From NCBI GenBank assembly GCA_015654675.1, contig JAATGM010000004.1:22624-86623 (forward strand): 64,000 bases of DNA, written 5' to 3'. The translations under genes and the position numbers were made by a program. Below, piece by piece: positions 40,851-49,051 of the stretch. The stretch's first letter is position 1; each line of letters opens with the position of its first letter. This DNA comes from Planctomycetota bacterium. GTDB taxonomy: Bacteria > Planctomycetota > Phycisphaerae > UBA1845 > UTPLA1. The notes below the pieces were generated by a model. The model searched no databases and was not told the origin of the DNA. It saw only the letters and a program-made list of their open reading frames with translations.

Positions 40851-41408
40851 TCACGCCCGCTCGAGGTACTCGCCCGTCCGCGTGTCGACTCGAATCACTT
40901 CGCCGTTGACGATGAACGGAGGAACCCGAACCTTGAACCCCGTTTCCAGGATGGCGTCCTTCTGCTGGTTGGTGGCCGTCGCCCCCTTCACCACCGGCGA
41001 CGTATCCGTAATCTTCAGCTCGACCACGTTCGGCAGTTCGCCGCCCACCACCGCCCCGTCGATCAGCATCAGCTTGCACTTCTCGTTGCCCTTGAGGTAG
41101 TGCTCCGCGTCCGGAAGAAGGTCGGCCGACACGTGAATCTGATCAAACGTGTTCGTATCCATGAACACATACTGATCGCCCTCTTTATAGAGATACTCGT
41201 ATTCGGCACCCTCAACGCGCGGCGTCTCGATCTTGTCGTCCGTGCTGAACCGCGTGTCGATCACCGACCCGGTCTTGAAGTTCTTCAACTTGGCCGCGAC
41301 ATAGCTCCGCCAGTTCCCCTTGGAAACGATCTGAAACTCATGCACGGTAAAGAGCTGATTATCGTGCTCTATCACCATGCCCTTGCGCATATCCACGGCC
41401 TTGATCAT
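40851..41408 (-). CDS. efp: Elongation factor P with an atypical modification loop
   Basis: EF-P enters the ribosomal E site to relieve stalling at polyproline. The 185-residue protein has all three beta-barrel domains, and the C-terminal part FKVRVPPFIVNGEVIRVDTRTGEYLER is standard. The loop that reaches the peptidyl-transferase centre reads IVSKGNWRSYVAAKL. Aligned with the E. coli VKPGKGQAFARVKL, the modifiable lysine (K34) is replaced by N32, and the PGKG signature is lost; K30 and R34 are the nearest basic residues. Neither EpmA-type lysylation nor standard EarP-type rhamnosylation would fit without adjustment. The start MIKAVDMRKGMVI is normal. Confidence 0.93.
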   Translation of the reverse strand: MIKAVDMRKGMVIEHDNQLFTVHEFQIVSKGNWRSYVAAKLKNFKTGSVIDTRFSTDDKIETPRVEGAEYEYLYKEGDQYVFMDTNTFDQIHVSADLLPDAEHYLKGNEKCKLMLIDGAVVGGELPNVVELKITDTSPVVKGATATNQQKDAILETGFKVRVPPFIVNGEVIRVDTRTGEYLERA

Positions 41409-41514
41409 CGCTCACCTTCGCAAAGTTGCCTGTCCACAGTCTGCCGAGCTTTTCGCCCAGTTCCGGATCGCCAATTCTCCAACAATTTCACAGCCCCGTC
41501 AAGATCGGCGCAGT

Positions 41515-41573
41515 CTCCCTCTCCCCGCAGGGTCGAAGAGTCGCCGTGGCGACAGAGGGTCGGGGTGAGGACC
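41515..41573. repeat. REP-like repeat, copy 4 (interrupted)
   Basis: The left part CTCCCTCTCCCCGCAGGG is separated from the right part CAGAGGGTCGGGGTGAGG by about 25 bases containing a small hairpin (TCGCC-gt-GGCGA). This suggests either an insertion or a different subtype of the repeat. Confidence 0.55.
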
Positions 41574-41684
41574 AACCGCTCTCAATCGAGCAAGTCGCGA
41601 CGCTTCCAGCTAACGCGACACCTGCTGCGTAATCTGCTACTCTCCCGCCCGACGAACGCCGGCAGCGCCGCGATCGACTCAGCC

Positions 41685-42473
41685 ATGTTCGACCAATTCT
41701 TCTCCATCTTCCGTGAACCCTGGATCGTCGGCACCGCCTGCGCCGTTCTCATGCTCTTTTCCTGGTTGTTCGCCTTCCGCTTCCACCGTAATCGCCTACG
41801 CAAAGGCGGGCCGCGCGATTCCGGCGGCGCCCTGATCGACGAGTGCTGTCTCGCCATCCTCGGCCTCCTGCTCGCCTTCACCTTCGCCGCCGCCTACACA
41901 AAGCACGACAACCGCAACGCTCGCATCGCCGACGACGCCAACGCCCTGCGAACCTATTACCTCCGTGCCCAGGCCCTGCCCGAACCCTGGCGAAGCAACC
42001 TCTCCGCGATCGCCCGTGAATCGTTGAAACAACGCCTGTCCATCCAGCATTCCGTCCTGACCGCCGCGCTGATCACTCACATCGATGCCAGCGTCTCCGC
42101 CGCCGAGGCCCGCATGCTCGACGTCGTCCAGCGCATGAATCAGGACAAGGACGCCGCCCAGTACTCCGGACCCATCACCGATGCCATCGTCCAACTCGTC
42201 GCCACCCACGAGATGCGCGTCGCCACCGCCAAAGACAGCGTCCCCTTTCCCGTGATCCTCCTTCTCTTGCTCGTCGCCTCCATCTCCGCATTCCTCCTCG
42301 GCCGCTCACAAGCTCACGCCGACCGCCTGCGCCTCACCACCATCCCCCTCATCCTGCTCGTCGCCGCCATCGTCTTCGTCACGCTCGACCTCGAAGCTCC
42401 ATTCCGAGGCCTGATCAATACCGACCAGACCCCCATCAACCGGCTGGCAACATCCCTGGGAATCCCCACCTAA
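41685..42473 (+). CDS. DUF4239 (bestrophin-like) membrane protein
   Basis: A 262-residue membrane protein. Helices: IVGTACAVLMLFSWLFAF, CCLAILGLLLAFTFAAAY, then PFPVILLLLLVASISAFLL and TIPLILLVAAIVFVTLDL. The intervening soluble part (DANALRTYYLRAQALPEPWRSNLSAIARESL) and the C-terminal LDLEAPFRGLI are signatures of the DUF4239 family, which is related to bestrophin-type channels. The function is unknown. The ATG at 41685 fits the first hydrophobic helix; the open frame extends far upstream without homology. Confidence 0.8.
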   Translation: MFDQFFSIFREPWIVGTACAVLMLFSWLFAFRFHRNRLRKGGPRDSGGALIDECCLAILGLLLAFTFAAAYTKHDNRNARIADDANALRTYYLRAQALPEPWRSNLSAIARESLKQRLSIQHSVLTAALITHIDASVSAAEARMLDVVQRMNQDKDAAQYSGPITDAIVQLVATHEMRVATAKDSVPFPVILLLLLVASISAFLLGRSQAHADRLRLTTIPLILLVAAIVFVTLDLEAPFRGLINTDQTPINRLATSLGIPT

Positions 42474-42572
42474 TAGCAATTGCAAAGCCACCGCCGCAAC
42501 GTCGCGGGCCCTTGCCGGCCCGCCGCAGTCTCCACACAATTCGCCCGGCGCGCACCGAACCAGGGAATACCG

Positions 42573-43373
42573 ATGCAAAGTCTCTTCCGGCGACTCCATC
42601 CTTTATTCGTGCTTTTCGCGATGCTCGCCCCCGCGCTCGCGGCCAGCCCCGCCGCCCGCGCAGAATCGTTGAGCGATTCCGAACTCGGCTTCCGACTCGA
42701 CATCCCCGACGGCTTCAATCGCGCCGACCAGCTAGCCGTCATCGACAAGAGCATCATGGCCGCCTACCAGAAATCCGCCCCCGCCGGTCCCGCGACACTG
42801 CTCTTCGTCGAGCGACTCTCCGCCCTGCTCCCCCACGAACGACTCGATCTCACCAAGGCCCCACCCGGCTTCAAGGGCCGCGTCGTGCCTTTCCAATGGA
42901 ACGGCTTCACGGTCGACGCCGTCGAGATGCCCACCACATTCGGAAAATCCAACCTGATGCAATACTCTGTCCAGATTCCCCTCACCCCCAAAGCCATCCA
43001 GCTCCGCATCGTCGGACCGACGAGCGAAGCCGAGCAACTCCGCGCCCTTGCTCAAGGATTACTGAACAATCTCACCGACCAGACCAACTGGAAATCACCC
43101 GCCCAACAGGCCGCCGCGCGTTCGTACGGCACGACGTTGATCGTTGTGTTGGGCGTCCTAATGCTCGCCGGCCTGGTTGGACTCTCCTTCCTCAGCCGTC
43201 ACCTCCCGCGCGGAACTGTCCTCGTCGTCGCGGTACTGTTGTTCGCCGTCAGCGGCGCCATCAAAACCGGACACAGCATCGAAATGAACGGCATCACCGC
43301 CGCCCTCCGCCTCTTCAGCGTCATCGCCATCCTATTAGGTCTGGCAGACCTATTCCGCCGCCGCCCCGCATAG
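42573..43373 (+). CDS. Exported membrane protein, unknown function
   Basis: A 266-residue protein. A signal peptide (LFVLFAMLAPALAASPAARA) precedes a soluble domain of about 165 residues that begins SDSELGFRLDIPDGF. Three C-terminal membrane helices follow (LIVVLGVLMLAGLVGLSFL, GTVLVVAVLLFAVSGAI and LRLFSVIAILLGLADLF). No family is assigned. It lies 99 bases after the DUF4239 gene on the same strand. Confidence 0.6.
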   Translation: MQSLFRRLHPLFVLFAMLAPALAASPAARAESLSDSELGFRLDIPDGFNRADQLAVIDKSIMAAYQKSAPAGPATLLFVERLSALLPHERLDLTKAPPGFKGRVVPFQWNGFTVDAVEMPTTFGKSNLMQYSVQIPLTPKAIQLRIVGPTSEAEQLRALAQGLLNNLTDQTNWKSPAQQAAARSYGTTLIVVLGVLMLAGLVGLSFLSRHLPRGTVLVVAVLLFAVSGAIKTGHSIEMNGITAALRLFSVIAILLGLADLFRRRPA

Positions 43374-43463
43374 GTCGTCAAGAGAGCTGGCGACATGATT
43401 ACAAAAACAGAACTTACAAATGAATGACTTGCCTCACCGCGCCGGCCCCACAATCATCCCCGA

Positions 43464-43991
43464 ATGTCTTCCGCCGCAAGAAGCTCGCGTCACATCCTCA
43501 AACCCGCTCTCCTCCTTGCATGCGCCCTCCTCGCCATCGCCGCCTTCGCCTGGTTCGCTTCTCCCACGAAAGGCCAGCCCGCCCCGCCAATCACTGCCGG
43601 CCAATGGCTCAACCACACCGGCCCCGCGCCCACCCTCGAATCCTTGCGCGGCAAGTGGGTTCTGCTCGACTTCTGGGGAACGTTCTGCGGCCCCTGCCTC
43701 CGAGAAATCCCGCAACTCAATGATCTCAGTCGCCGACTCGCCCCGCGCGGCCTCGTCCTGCTAGGCATTTCCCCCGAACCCGCTTCCACCGTGGCCCCAT
43801 TTCTGGCAAGACTCAAAACCCCGCTCGAATACCCCACCGCGGCCGAAGCCGCCCCAACCTTCTCCGCCTACAGCGTCGACACAATCCCACGACTCTTCCT
43901 CATAGACCCAACCGGAAAAATCGCCTGGTCCGGCCGAGACCCCGAATCCGCCGAATCGGCCTTCAACACACATTCGGGCTCGGCGCATTAG
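43464..43991 (+). CDS. TlpA/ResA-like membrane-anchored thioredoxin
   Basis: A 175-residue envelope thiol-disulfide oxidoreductase. An N-terminal anchor (LLLACALLAIAAFAWFAS) is followed by the thioredoxin fold: LRGKWVLLDFWGTFCGPCLREIPQLNDLSRRL with the CGPC active site, LVLLGISPEP, and the cis-proline strand TIPRLFLIDPTGKIAWSG. This is the AhpC/TSA-type arrangement of TlpA and ResA, usually a reductant for apocytochromes or periplasmic proteins. No cytochrome maturation genes are adjacent. Confidence 0.88.
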   Translation: MSSAARSSRHILKPALLLACALLAIAAFAWFASPTKGQPAPPITAGQWLNHTGPAPTLESLRGKWVLLDFWGTFCGPCLREIPQLNDLSRRLAPRGLVLLGISPEPASTVAPFLARLKTPLEYPTAAEAAPTFSAYSVDTIPRLFLIDPTGKIAWSGRDPESAESAFNTHSGSAH

Positions 43992-44042
43992 CCGCCGCAC
44001 TTCGCTCGGCGATGCCCGCCCGTAAATGACCCCCGCTCGCGG

Positions 44043-44048
44043 TATAAT
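44043..44048 (+). promoter_or_regulatory. Candidate -10 element of the large secreted protein
   Basis: A perfect TATAAT lies 54 bases upstream of the start at 44102, but there is no recognisable -35 hexamer at standard spacing. Confidence 0.35.
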
Positions 44049-44101
44049 GCCGCCCGATGCAATGCGACCCCGCACACGTCGCATCGCCGGGAGGGGTACA
44101 T

Positions 44102-47100
44102 ATGTTCCGCAACGCTCTCGAAGGAGATCGCTCCGCCGCGACGTATCGGCGACACGGCCACCGCTTCCTCCTCGTAGCAACAATTGCCCTCGCCTTCATC
44201 GCTCCCGCCCGGGCGCAGAAAAAGGACGACGCTCCCCAATCGCCCGGCGCAATTCCAGATCCAAACGGACCATTCGATAACGCCGGCCTTCAAAAGCTCG
44301 GCCAATCCGAATCCGAGGCCAGTATTCCAACCGGCCTCATTCCGGCCCCCCTCAACTCCGACGCGCCGCCCGAAAGCAATTCCCTCGCCGGCCCGACCGA
44401 CCACAAGCTCACAAAACTCAACCACATTCCGCCGTCACAACGATACGGCCTGCACCCGCGTTCAATTCCCGAAGTGCGCCTGAGTGCCCTCGACCATGCA
44501 TCGCTCCTCGACGAAGACGCGCGCTCCCCATCCCTCTGCAAGCGCGTCCGAACCAGTATTGGACGCGATCTACAAATCACATCCGACCACGGCCTCTGGC
44601 AAAACACACCTGACAACGGCCGCATCTGGACCGTCGATGTCGTCTCAACGAGCGCCGTCGCGCTGCGCCTCCACTTCGCAGACTTCGACCTTCCGCCCGG
44701 CGCCGAACTCTGGCTTTATGCTCCGTCCCACCCCGAAGCCGCCGACGGCCCCCACCAAGGCCGCGGCCCGCTCGACGACGGCCAATTCTGGAGCGGCACC
44801 ATTGAAGGCGACCGCGTCCGCGTCGAGCTCTTCACCCCCGGCGACGCCATCAGCGGCGCAATCCACCCGCCCAGAATCGACACACTCCAGCACTCCTATC
44901 GCGATCCCCTCACCGCCGCCGCCGATCCGCGCGGCACCTGCAGCAACGACATCACATGCTCTGCTTCGTTCACAAACGTAAGCCACGGCACAGCCCGCAT
45001 CAGCTTCGTAGAGAATGGCAACGGCTTCCTCTGCACCGGCCAGCTCATCAACCCTCAAAACGGCGACCTGACGCCCTACTTCCTCACCTCCAACAACTGC
45101 ATCGCCACCAATACCGTCGCCCAGACCACGCAATTCTTCTGGCTCTTTCAAACTTCCTCCTGCAACGGCACCCCGCCCACCCTCAGCAGCGTGCCAAAAT
45201 CCAGCGTCGCCACGCTCGCCGCCACCGGCACCTCCTCCGACTTCACCATCCTCATCGCCGAAGGCGCCCTGCCCTGCGGCCTCTTCTGGCCGGCCTTCGA
45301 CGCCAACGCCATCGCCAACGGACTCGCGTCATCCGTCATTCACCACCCCCAGGGCGGCGCCAAACGCATCAGCTTCGGCACCAAGGCCACCGCCGATTCC
45401 GCCGTCTGCTCCACCGGCAACCCCAACTTCCTCAGAATCAACTGGACCGACGGCGTCACCGAGTCCGGCTCCGAAGGCGCCGCCGTCTTCCGCAATGACA
45501 CCCAGCGCGTCTACGGCCAGCTCTCCTGCGGTCCCTCCACCTGCGCCAACCAGACCTTCGACAATTTCGGCGCCATGTCGGCCACATTCTCCGGCAGCGC
45601 CACGGTCCAAACGCTCCTCGCCGGCGGGAGCGACGACGCCCTCGAACCCAACGACACCTGCGCCACCGCCGTCACCGTCTCCGAGGGAACATTCACAAAC
45701 CGCATCGTGAAGTTCAACCACGACGACTGGTTCCGGCTCGCTGTCGCCGCCGGCGGCACCCTCTCGATCACCCTCACCTTCACCGACGCCAACGGCGACA
45801 TCGACCTCGAGCTCTTCGGCACCTGTGGTGGCACGCTCCTCGCTTCCTCGACCAGCTCAACCAACACCGAATCGCTCGTCTACACAAACCCCGGCGCCGC
45901 CACCAACCTCCTGGTCCACGTCTTCCTCAGCGATTGCGACACCCGCAACAGCTACACCATGGTCGCCTCGTCATCGCTCCCCAACGACACCTGCGCCACC
46001 GCCACCGTCATCCCCGACACGGCCACGACCTTCGCCCCGGCCGCCTACAGCACCACCCTCGCCGACGCCTCCGCCAGCGAGCCCCAGGAAAACTGCGAAA
46101 CCGGCAACGTCGGCGTCAGCAACTCCGTCTGGTACAGCTTCACTCCCTGCGGAAGCGGCACCATCACCATCGACACCTTCGGCACCAGCTACGACACCGT
46201 CCTCTCCATGTTCACCGGCACCTGCACCGCCGCGAACCAGGTCGCCTGCAACGACAACGCGATCGGCACGCAAGCCCGCCTCCTGAACGTCCCCGTCACC
46301 ACCGGCACGACCTACCTCATCAAGGTCGCCGACTTCAACACCACGGCCGGCGGTGGCGCCCTCGATTTCAACTTCACCTACGCCCCGACTCCCCCATCCA
46401 ACGATTCCTGTGCCTCCGCGGTCGTCATCCCCGGCAACGCCACCGCCTTTAACCCCACGCCGTTCTGCACCGTTGGCGCGACGACTCAACCCGGCGACCC
46501 GGCCGAATCCTGCGGCTTCACGACCAACAGCAATCCCGTCTATTACAGCTTCACCCCCTGCGGTAACGGCCACATCACCGTCGACACCAACGGCAGCGAC
46601 TATGACACCGTGCTCTCGATCTTCACCGGAACCTGCGCCTCGCCCGTCGAGCTCGCCTGCGACGACGACAGCGGCACCGGTCTCAACTCGCAGCTCATCA
46701 ACGTCCCCGTCACCGGCGGCACCACCTACCTCATCAAGGCGGCCGACTTCGGCAACCCCGACGGCGGTTCCCTCAACTTCAACTTCTCCTATTCCGTCTC
46801 CACCGCGCCCGTCAACGACAGCTGCTCATCCCCAACCGTCATCCCCAAAAACACGCTCAACTTCGACCCGCCGCCCTACTGCACCGTCGGTGCCAACGCC
46901 ACCGTCGGCGAACCGCAGGAATCCTGCGAAGTCGGCGGCGTCGGCGTCAGCAACACCGTCTGGTACAGCTTCGCTCCCTGCGCCTCCGGCACCATCAGTC
47001 TCAACACCAACGGCAGCGACTACGACACCGTCCTCGCAGTCTTCACGGGAACATGCGGCGCGGGTGTCCAACTCGCCTGCGACGACGACAGCGGAACCGG

Positions 47101-47797
47101 TTCAAATTCCCAGCTAATCAACGTCCCCGTCAACGCCGGAACAACCTACCTCATCAAAGTCTCTGACTACGGCGGCCCCAACGGCGGAACTCTCACATTC
47201 CATTTCTCCTACGCCCCCGTGCCCCCGGCCAACGACCTCTGCAGCGCGGCCACGCAGATCCCGACCAACATCTTCAGCTCAACGACAACCTGCACCGTCG
47301 GCGCAACCGACAGCCCGTCTGAGCCCGACGAAAATTGCGGAGCCCCGCCCAACGGCCACTCCGTCTGGTTCCGTTATGTCGCAACTGCAAGCGGCGCGGC
47401 AACGGTTAATACCTTTGGTAGCAATTTCGACACTGTCCTCTCCGCCTTCACCGGCTCCTGCGCCGCCCCCAGCCCGCTCGCCTGCAACGACGACACCAAT
47501 GGCGTCGCGTCGAGTCTGCCCATCGTCCCCCTCTCGAGTGGAGTGACTTACTTGTTCAAGGTCTCCGCCTACGGCGACTCCGAAGGCGGCTCGTTGCACT
47601 TCCAATTCTCCCTCATTGCCGCCGGCGACACGAATTGCGACGGAACATTCAACGCCCTCGACCTCCCTCTCTTCATCCAAGCCCTGCTCGACCCCGCCGG
47701 CTTCAGCGGATGCAGCATCGGCGCAGCCGACATGACCGGCGACGGCCTGATCGACGGCCGCGACATACCCCCGTTCGTGAACGCCCTGCTCCCATGA
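44102..47797 (+). CDS. Secreted lysyl-endopeptidase-like pseudoprotease with PPC-like repeats and dockerin
   Basis: A 1231-residue secreted protein with a signal peptide (HRFLLVATIALAFIAPARA). An N-terminal region of about 200 residues precedes a chymotrypsin-fold domain related to lysyl endopeptidases: VSHGTARISFVENGNGFLCTGQLIN, PYFLTSNNCIATN, SSDFTILIAEGALP and ESGSEGAAVFRNDTQ. Where active relatives have HC and GxSG, it has NNC and GSEG, so both the catalytic His and Ser are replaced (checked on the DNA). About four or five repeats follow, each starting NDxC (at 45.65, 45.98, 46.40, 46.82 and 47.23 kb) with VWYSF.PC..GT...T..SYDTVL..FTGTC...V.C.DD, resembling pre-peptidase C-terminal domains. 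The C-terminus is dockerin-like (GDTNCDGTFNALDLPLF...). The start follows GGGAGGGG. Confidence 0.85.
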   Translation: MFRNALEGDRSAATYRRHGHRFLLVATIALAFIAPARAQKKDDAPQSPGAIPDPNGPFDNAGLQKLGQSESEASIPTGLIPAPLNSDAPPESNSLAGPTDHKLTKLNHIPPSQRYGLHPRSIPEVRLSALDHASLLDEDARSPSLCKRVRTSIGRDLQITSDHGLWQNTPDNGRIWTVDVVSTSAVALRLHFADFDLPPGAELWLYAPSHPEAADGPHQGRGPLDDGQFWSGTIEGDRVRVELFTPGDAISGAIHPPRIDTLQHSYRDPLTAAADPRGTCSNDITCSASFTNVSHGTARISFVENGNGFLCTGQLINPQNGDLTPYFLTSNNCIATNTVAQTTQFFWLFQTSSCNGTPPTLSSVPKSSVATLAATGTSSDFTILIAEGALPCGLFWPAFDANAIANGLASSVIHHPQGGAKRISFGTKATADSAVCSTGNPNFLRINWTDGVTESGSEGAAVFRNDTQRVYGQLSCGPSTCANQTFDNFGAMSATFSGSATVQTLLAGGSDDALEPNDTCATAVTVSEGTFTNRIVKFNHDDWFRLAVAAGGTLSITLTFTDANGDIDLELFGTCGGTLLASSTSSTNTESLVYTNPGAATNLLVHVFLSDCDTRNSYTMVASSSLPNDTCATATVIPDTATTFAPAAYSTTLADASASEPQENCETGNVGVSNSVWYSFTPCGSGTITIDTFGTSYDTVLSMFTGTCTAANQVACNDNAIGTQARLLNVPVTTGTTYLIKVADFNTTAGGGALDFNFTYAPTPPSNDSCASAVVIPGNATAFNPTPFCTVGATTQPGDPAESCGFTTNSNPVYYSFTPCGNGHITVDTNGSDYDTVLSIFTGTCASPVELACDDDSGTGLNSQLINVPVTGGTTYLIKAADFGNPDGGSLNFNFSYSVSTAPVNDSCSSPTVIPKNTLNFDPPPYCTVGANATVGEPQESCEVGGVGVSNTVWYSFAPCASGTISLNTNGSDYDTVLAVFTGTCGAGVQLACDDDSGTGSNSQLINVPVNAGTTYLIKVSDYGGPNGGTLTFHFSYAPVPPANDLCSAATQIPTNIFSSTTTCTVGATDSPSEPDENCGAPPNGHSVWFRYVATASGAATVNTFGSNFDTVLSAFTGSCAAPSPLACNDDTNGVASSLPIVPLSSGVTYLFKVSAYGDSEGGSLHFQFSLIAAGDTNCDGTFNALDLPLFIQALLDPAGFSGCSIGAADMTGDGLIDGRDIPPFVNALLP

Positions 47798-48357
47798 CGT
47801 ACGAGGCGCAAGTCAAATCTGCGCGATTCAGGACCGATGACTCGCAGTGGCGATTGCAGAACCCGCTTGGAGTCGGCCCGAATCGACGAGTCGCCCGGCG
47901 AGGCGAGCCACTGAAAAAATCGCCGCCCCCTTGACTCCCCACGCATGGAGAATGAGCAATAACCAGACATTTTTCTTGGCTAGGAGCGTATTCCGGAAAG
48001 TCGTCGCGAAAAATCCAGCCCGAAAGGCAGCACCAACTCCCCGTCCGCAGGCAGCGCGCTTGATATGCCACCCGGTCCTCATGTCGAGGAATTGTGTCGG
48101 CGACTGCCTTTAAGGCGCGTATCAACTGATTTCACGAGACGATGCCGGCGAATCATATACTCGACTCGAGCATCCGCAGGTGGAGCCTCAAATTACTCGC
48201 TCATTATCCGATTCCAGCGCCCGTTCGCACTGGCCGATCGCCGGAGCCAGCTTCAAAGCGATGACTACCCTCAAAAAATAGATCTGCAAATCCATCTGGC
48301 GGCCGAACGCCGAGTGACCCACTCGGACAAGCCGTGCAACATCTGTACAATGCTCAC
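47798..48357. other. 560-base gene-free stretch
   Basis: No credible gene was found; a minus-strand frame here overlaps the dockerin region and has no homology. The first 130 bases are GC-rich with short inverted repeats, and the rest is less GC-rich. Two -10-like hexamers (TATACT near 48150 and TACAAT near 48347) precede the next gene. Confidence 0.4.
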
Positions 48358-48714
48358 ATGCGAATGCTCCGGGCATTTATGTCGCTATTCCGCGGCACCA
48401 CCGACGAGGACGCCTACCGCGAATACCGCGTCCGGCTCCTCCAATGGGCCGCCGACGCCCACAATTTCTCGCAAGCCGAGTTCGCCAGAGATTACGAAAA
48501 TCGCTACCTGGCCGGCGATGGCCGCGACCTCTTCTTCGATTATCTCCTCTCCGTCAGCAAAGAATCGCCGAGCTACCTGACCGACCACCCCGCCCTACTC
48601 GCCGATCGAAAAAAGCTCTTCGACCGCTTCGGCCTCCCCATCCTCACCATGCGAGAACTCCGCGACAAAGAAAACGACCGCCTGAAACGCCTCGATTCGC
48701 CGCTGCGAATGTAG
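48358..48714 (+). CDS. Small conserved-looking hypothetical protein
   Basis: A protein of about 118 residues, mostly helical and charged: EDAYREYRVRLLQWAADAHNFSQAEFARDYENRYL, then FFDYLLSVSKESPSYLTDHPALLADRKKLFDRFGLPILTMRELRDKE. No transmembrane segment beyond a weak N-terminal hydrophobic stretch. I recognise no family. Start uncertain: GTG 48334, ATG 48358, 48364 and 48379 are all in frame, and a -10-like TACAAT near 48347 would favour the later ones. The TPR-like gene follows after ten bases. Confidence 0.5.
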   Translation: MRMLRAFMSLFRGTTDEDAYREYRVRLLQWAADAHNFSQAEFARDYENRYLAGDGRDLFFDYLLSVSKESPSYLTDHPALLADRKKLFDRFGLPILTMRELRDKENDRLKRLDSPLRM

Positions 48715-48724
48715 GATTCACCCA

Positions 48725-49051
48725 ATGCCGATGGACCTTCCAACCCTCCGCAAGCTCGTCGCCTTGGACGAAAACGACCCGCTCAGTCGCTTCGCCCTTG
48801 GCCGCAAACTCGCTGACGAAACCGATCCCGTGGCGCTCACCGAAGCCGCCGGCCATCTGCGCTTCGCCAACACCTGCGACCCACACCACCTCGCGACCTA
48901 TCACATCCTCGGTCAGGTGCTCATCAAGCTCGGACAAAAGGACGAAGCCCGCGACGTGCTGACTCGCGGCCTGGCAAAGACCGAAGGTATCGGCGAAGGC
49001 ATGGGCCGCGACCTCGGTCCCGCCATGCAGGAAATGTTCAACGCACTCTGA
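48725..49051 (+). CDS. Small TPR-like protein
   Basis: A 108-residue helical protein with tetratricopeptide character: LRKLVALDENDPLSRFALGRKLADE, PVALTEAAGHLRFANTCDPHHLATYHILGQVLIKLGQKDEARDVLTRGLAKTE. That is about two TPR units, typical of small scaffold proteins. It is ten bases downstream of the preceding small gene, and its stop abuts the rodA stop on the other strand. Confidence 0.7.
   Translation: MPMDLPTLRKLVALDENDPLSRFALGRKLADETDPVALTEAAGHLRFANTCDPHHLATYHILGQVLIKLGQKDEARDVLTRGLAKTEGIGEGMGRDLGPAMQEMFNAL

Noticed and set aside
44057..44101. Earlier start of the large secreted protein at 44057
   Set aside because: It would place 15 polar residues before the signal peptide, and GGGAGGGG lies directly before the ATG at 44102.
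47703..48125. 140-residue minus-strand open frame after the large secreted protein
   Set aside because: It overlaps the dockerin-coding end of the real gene in antisense and has no recognisable domain.
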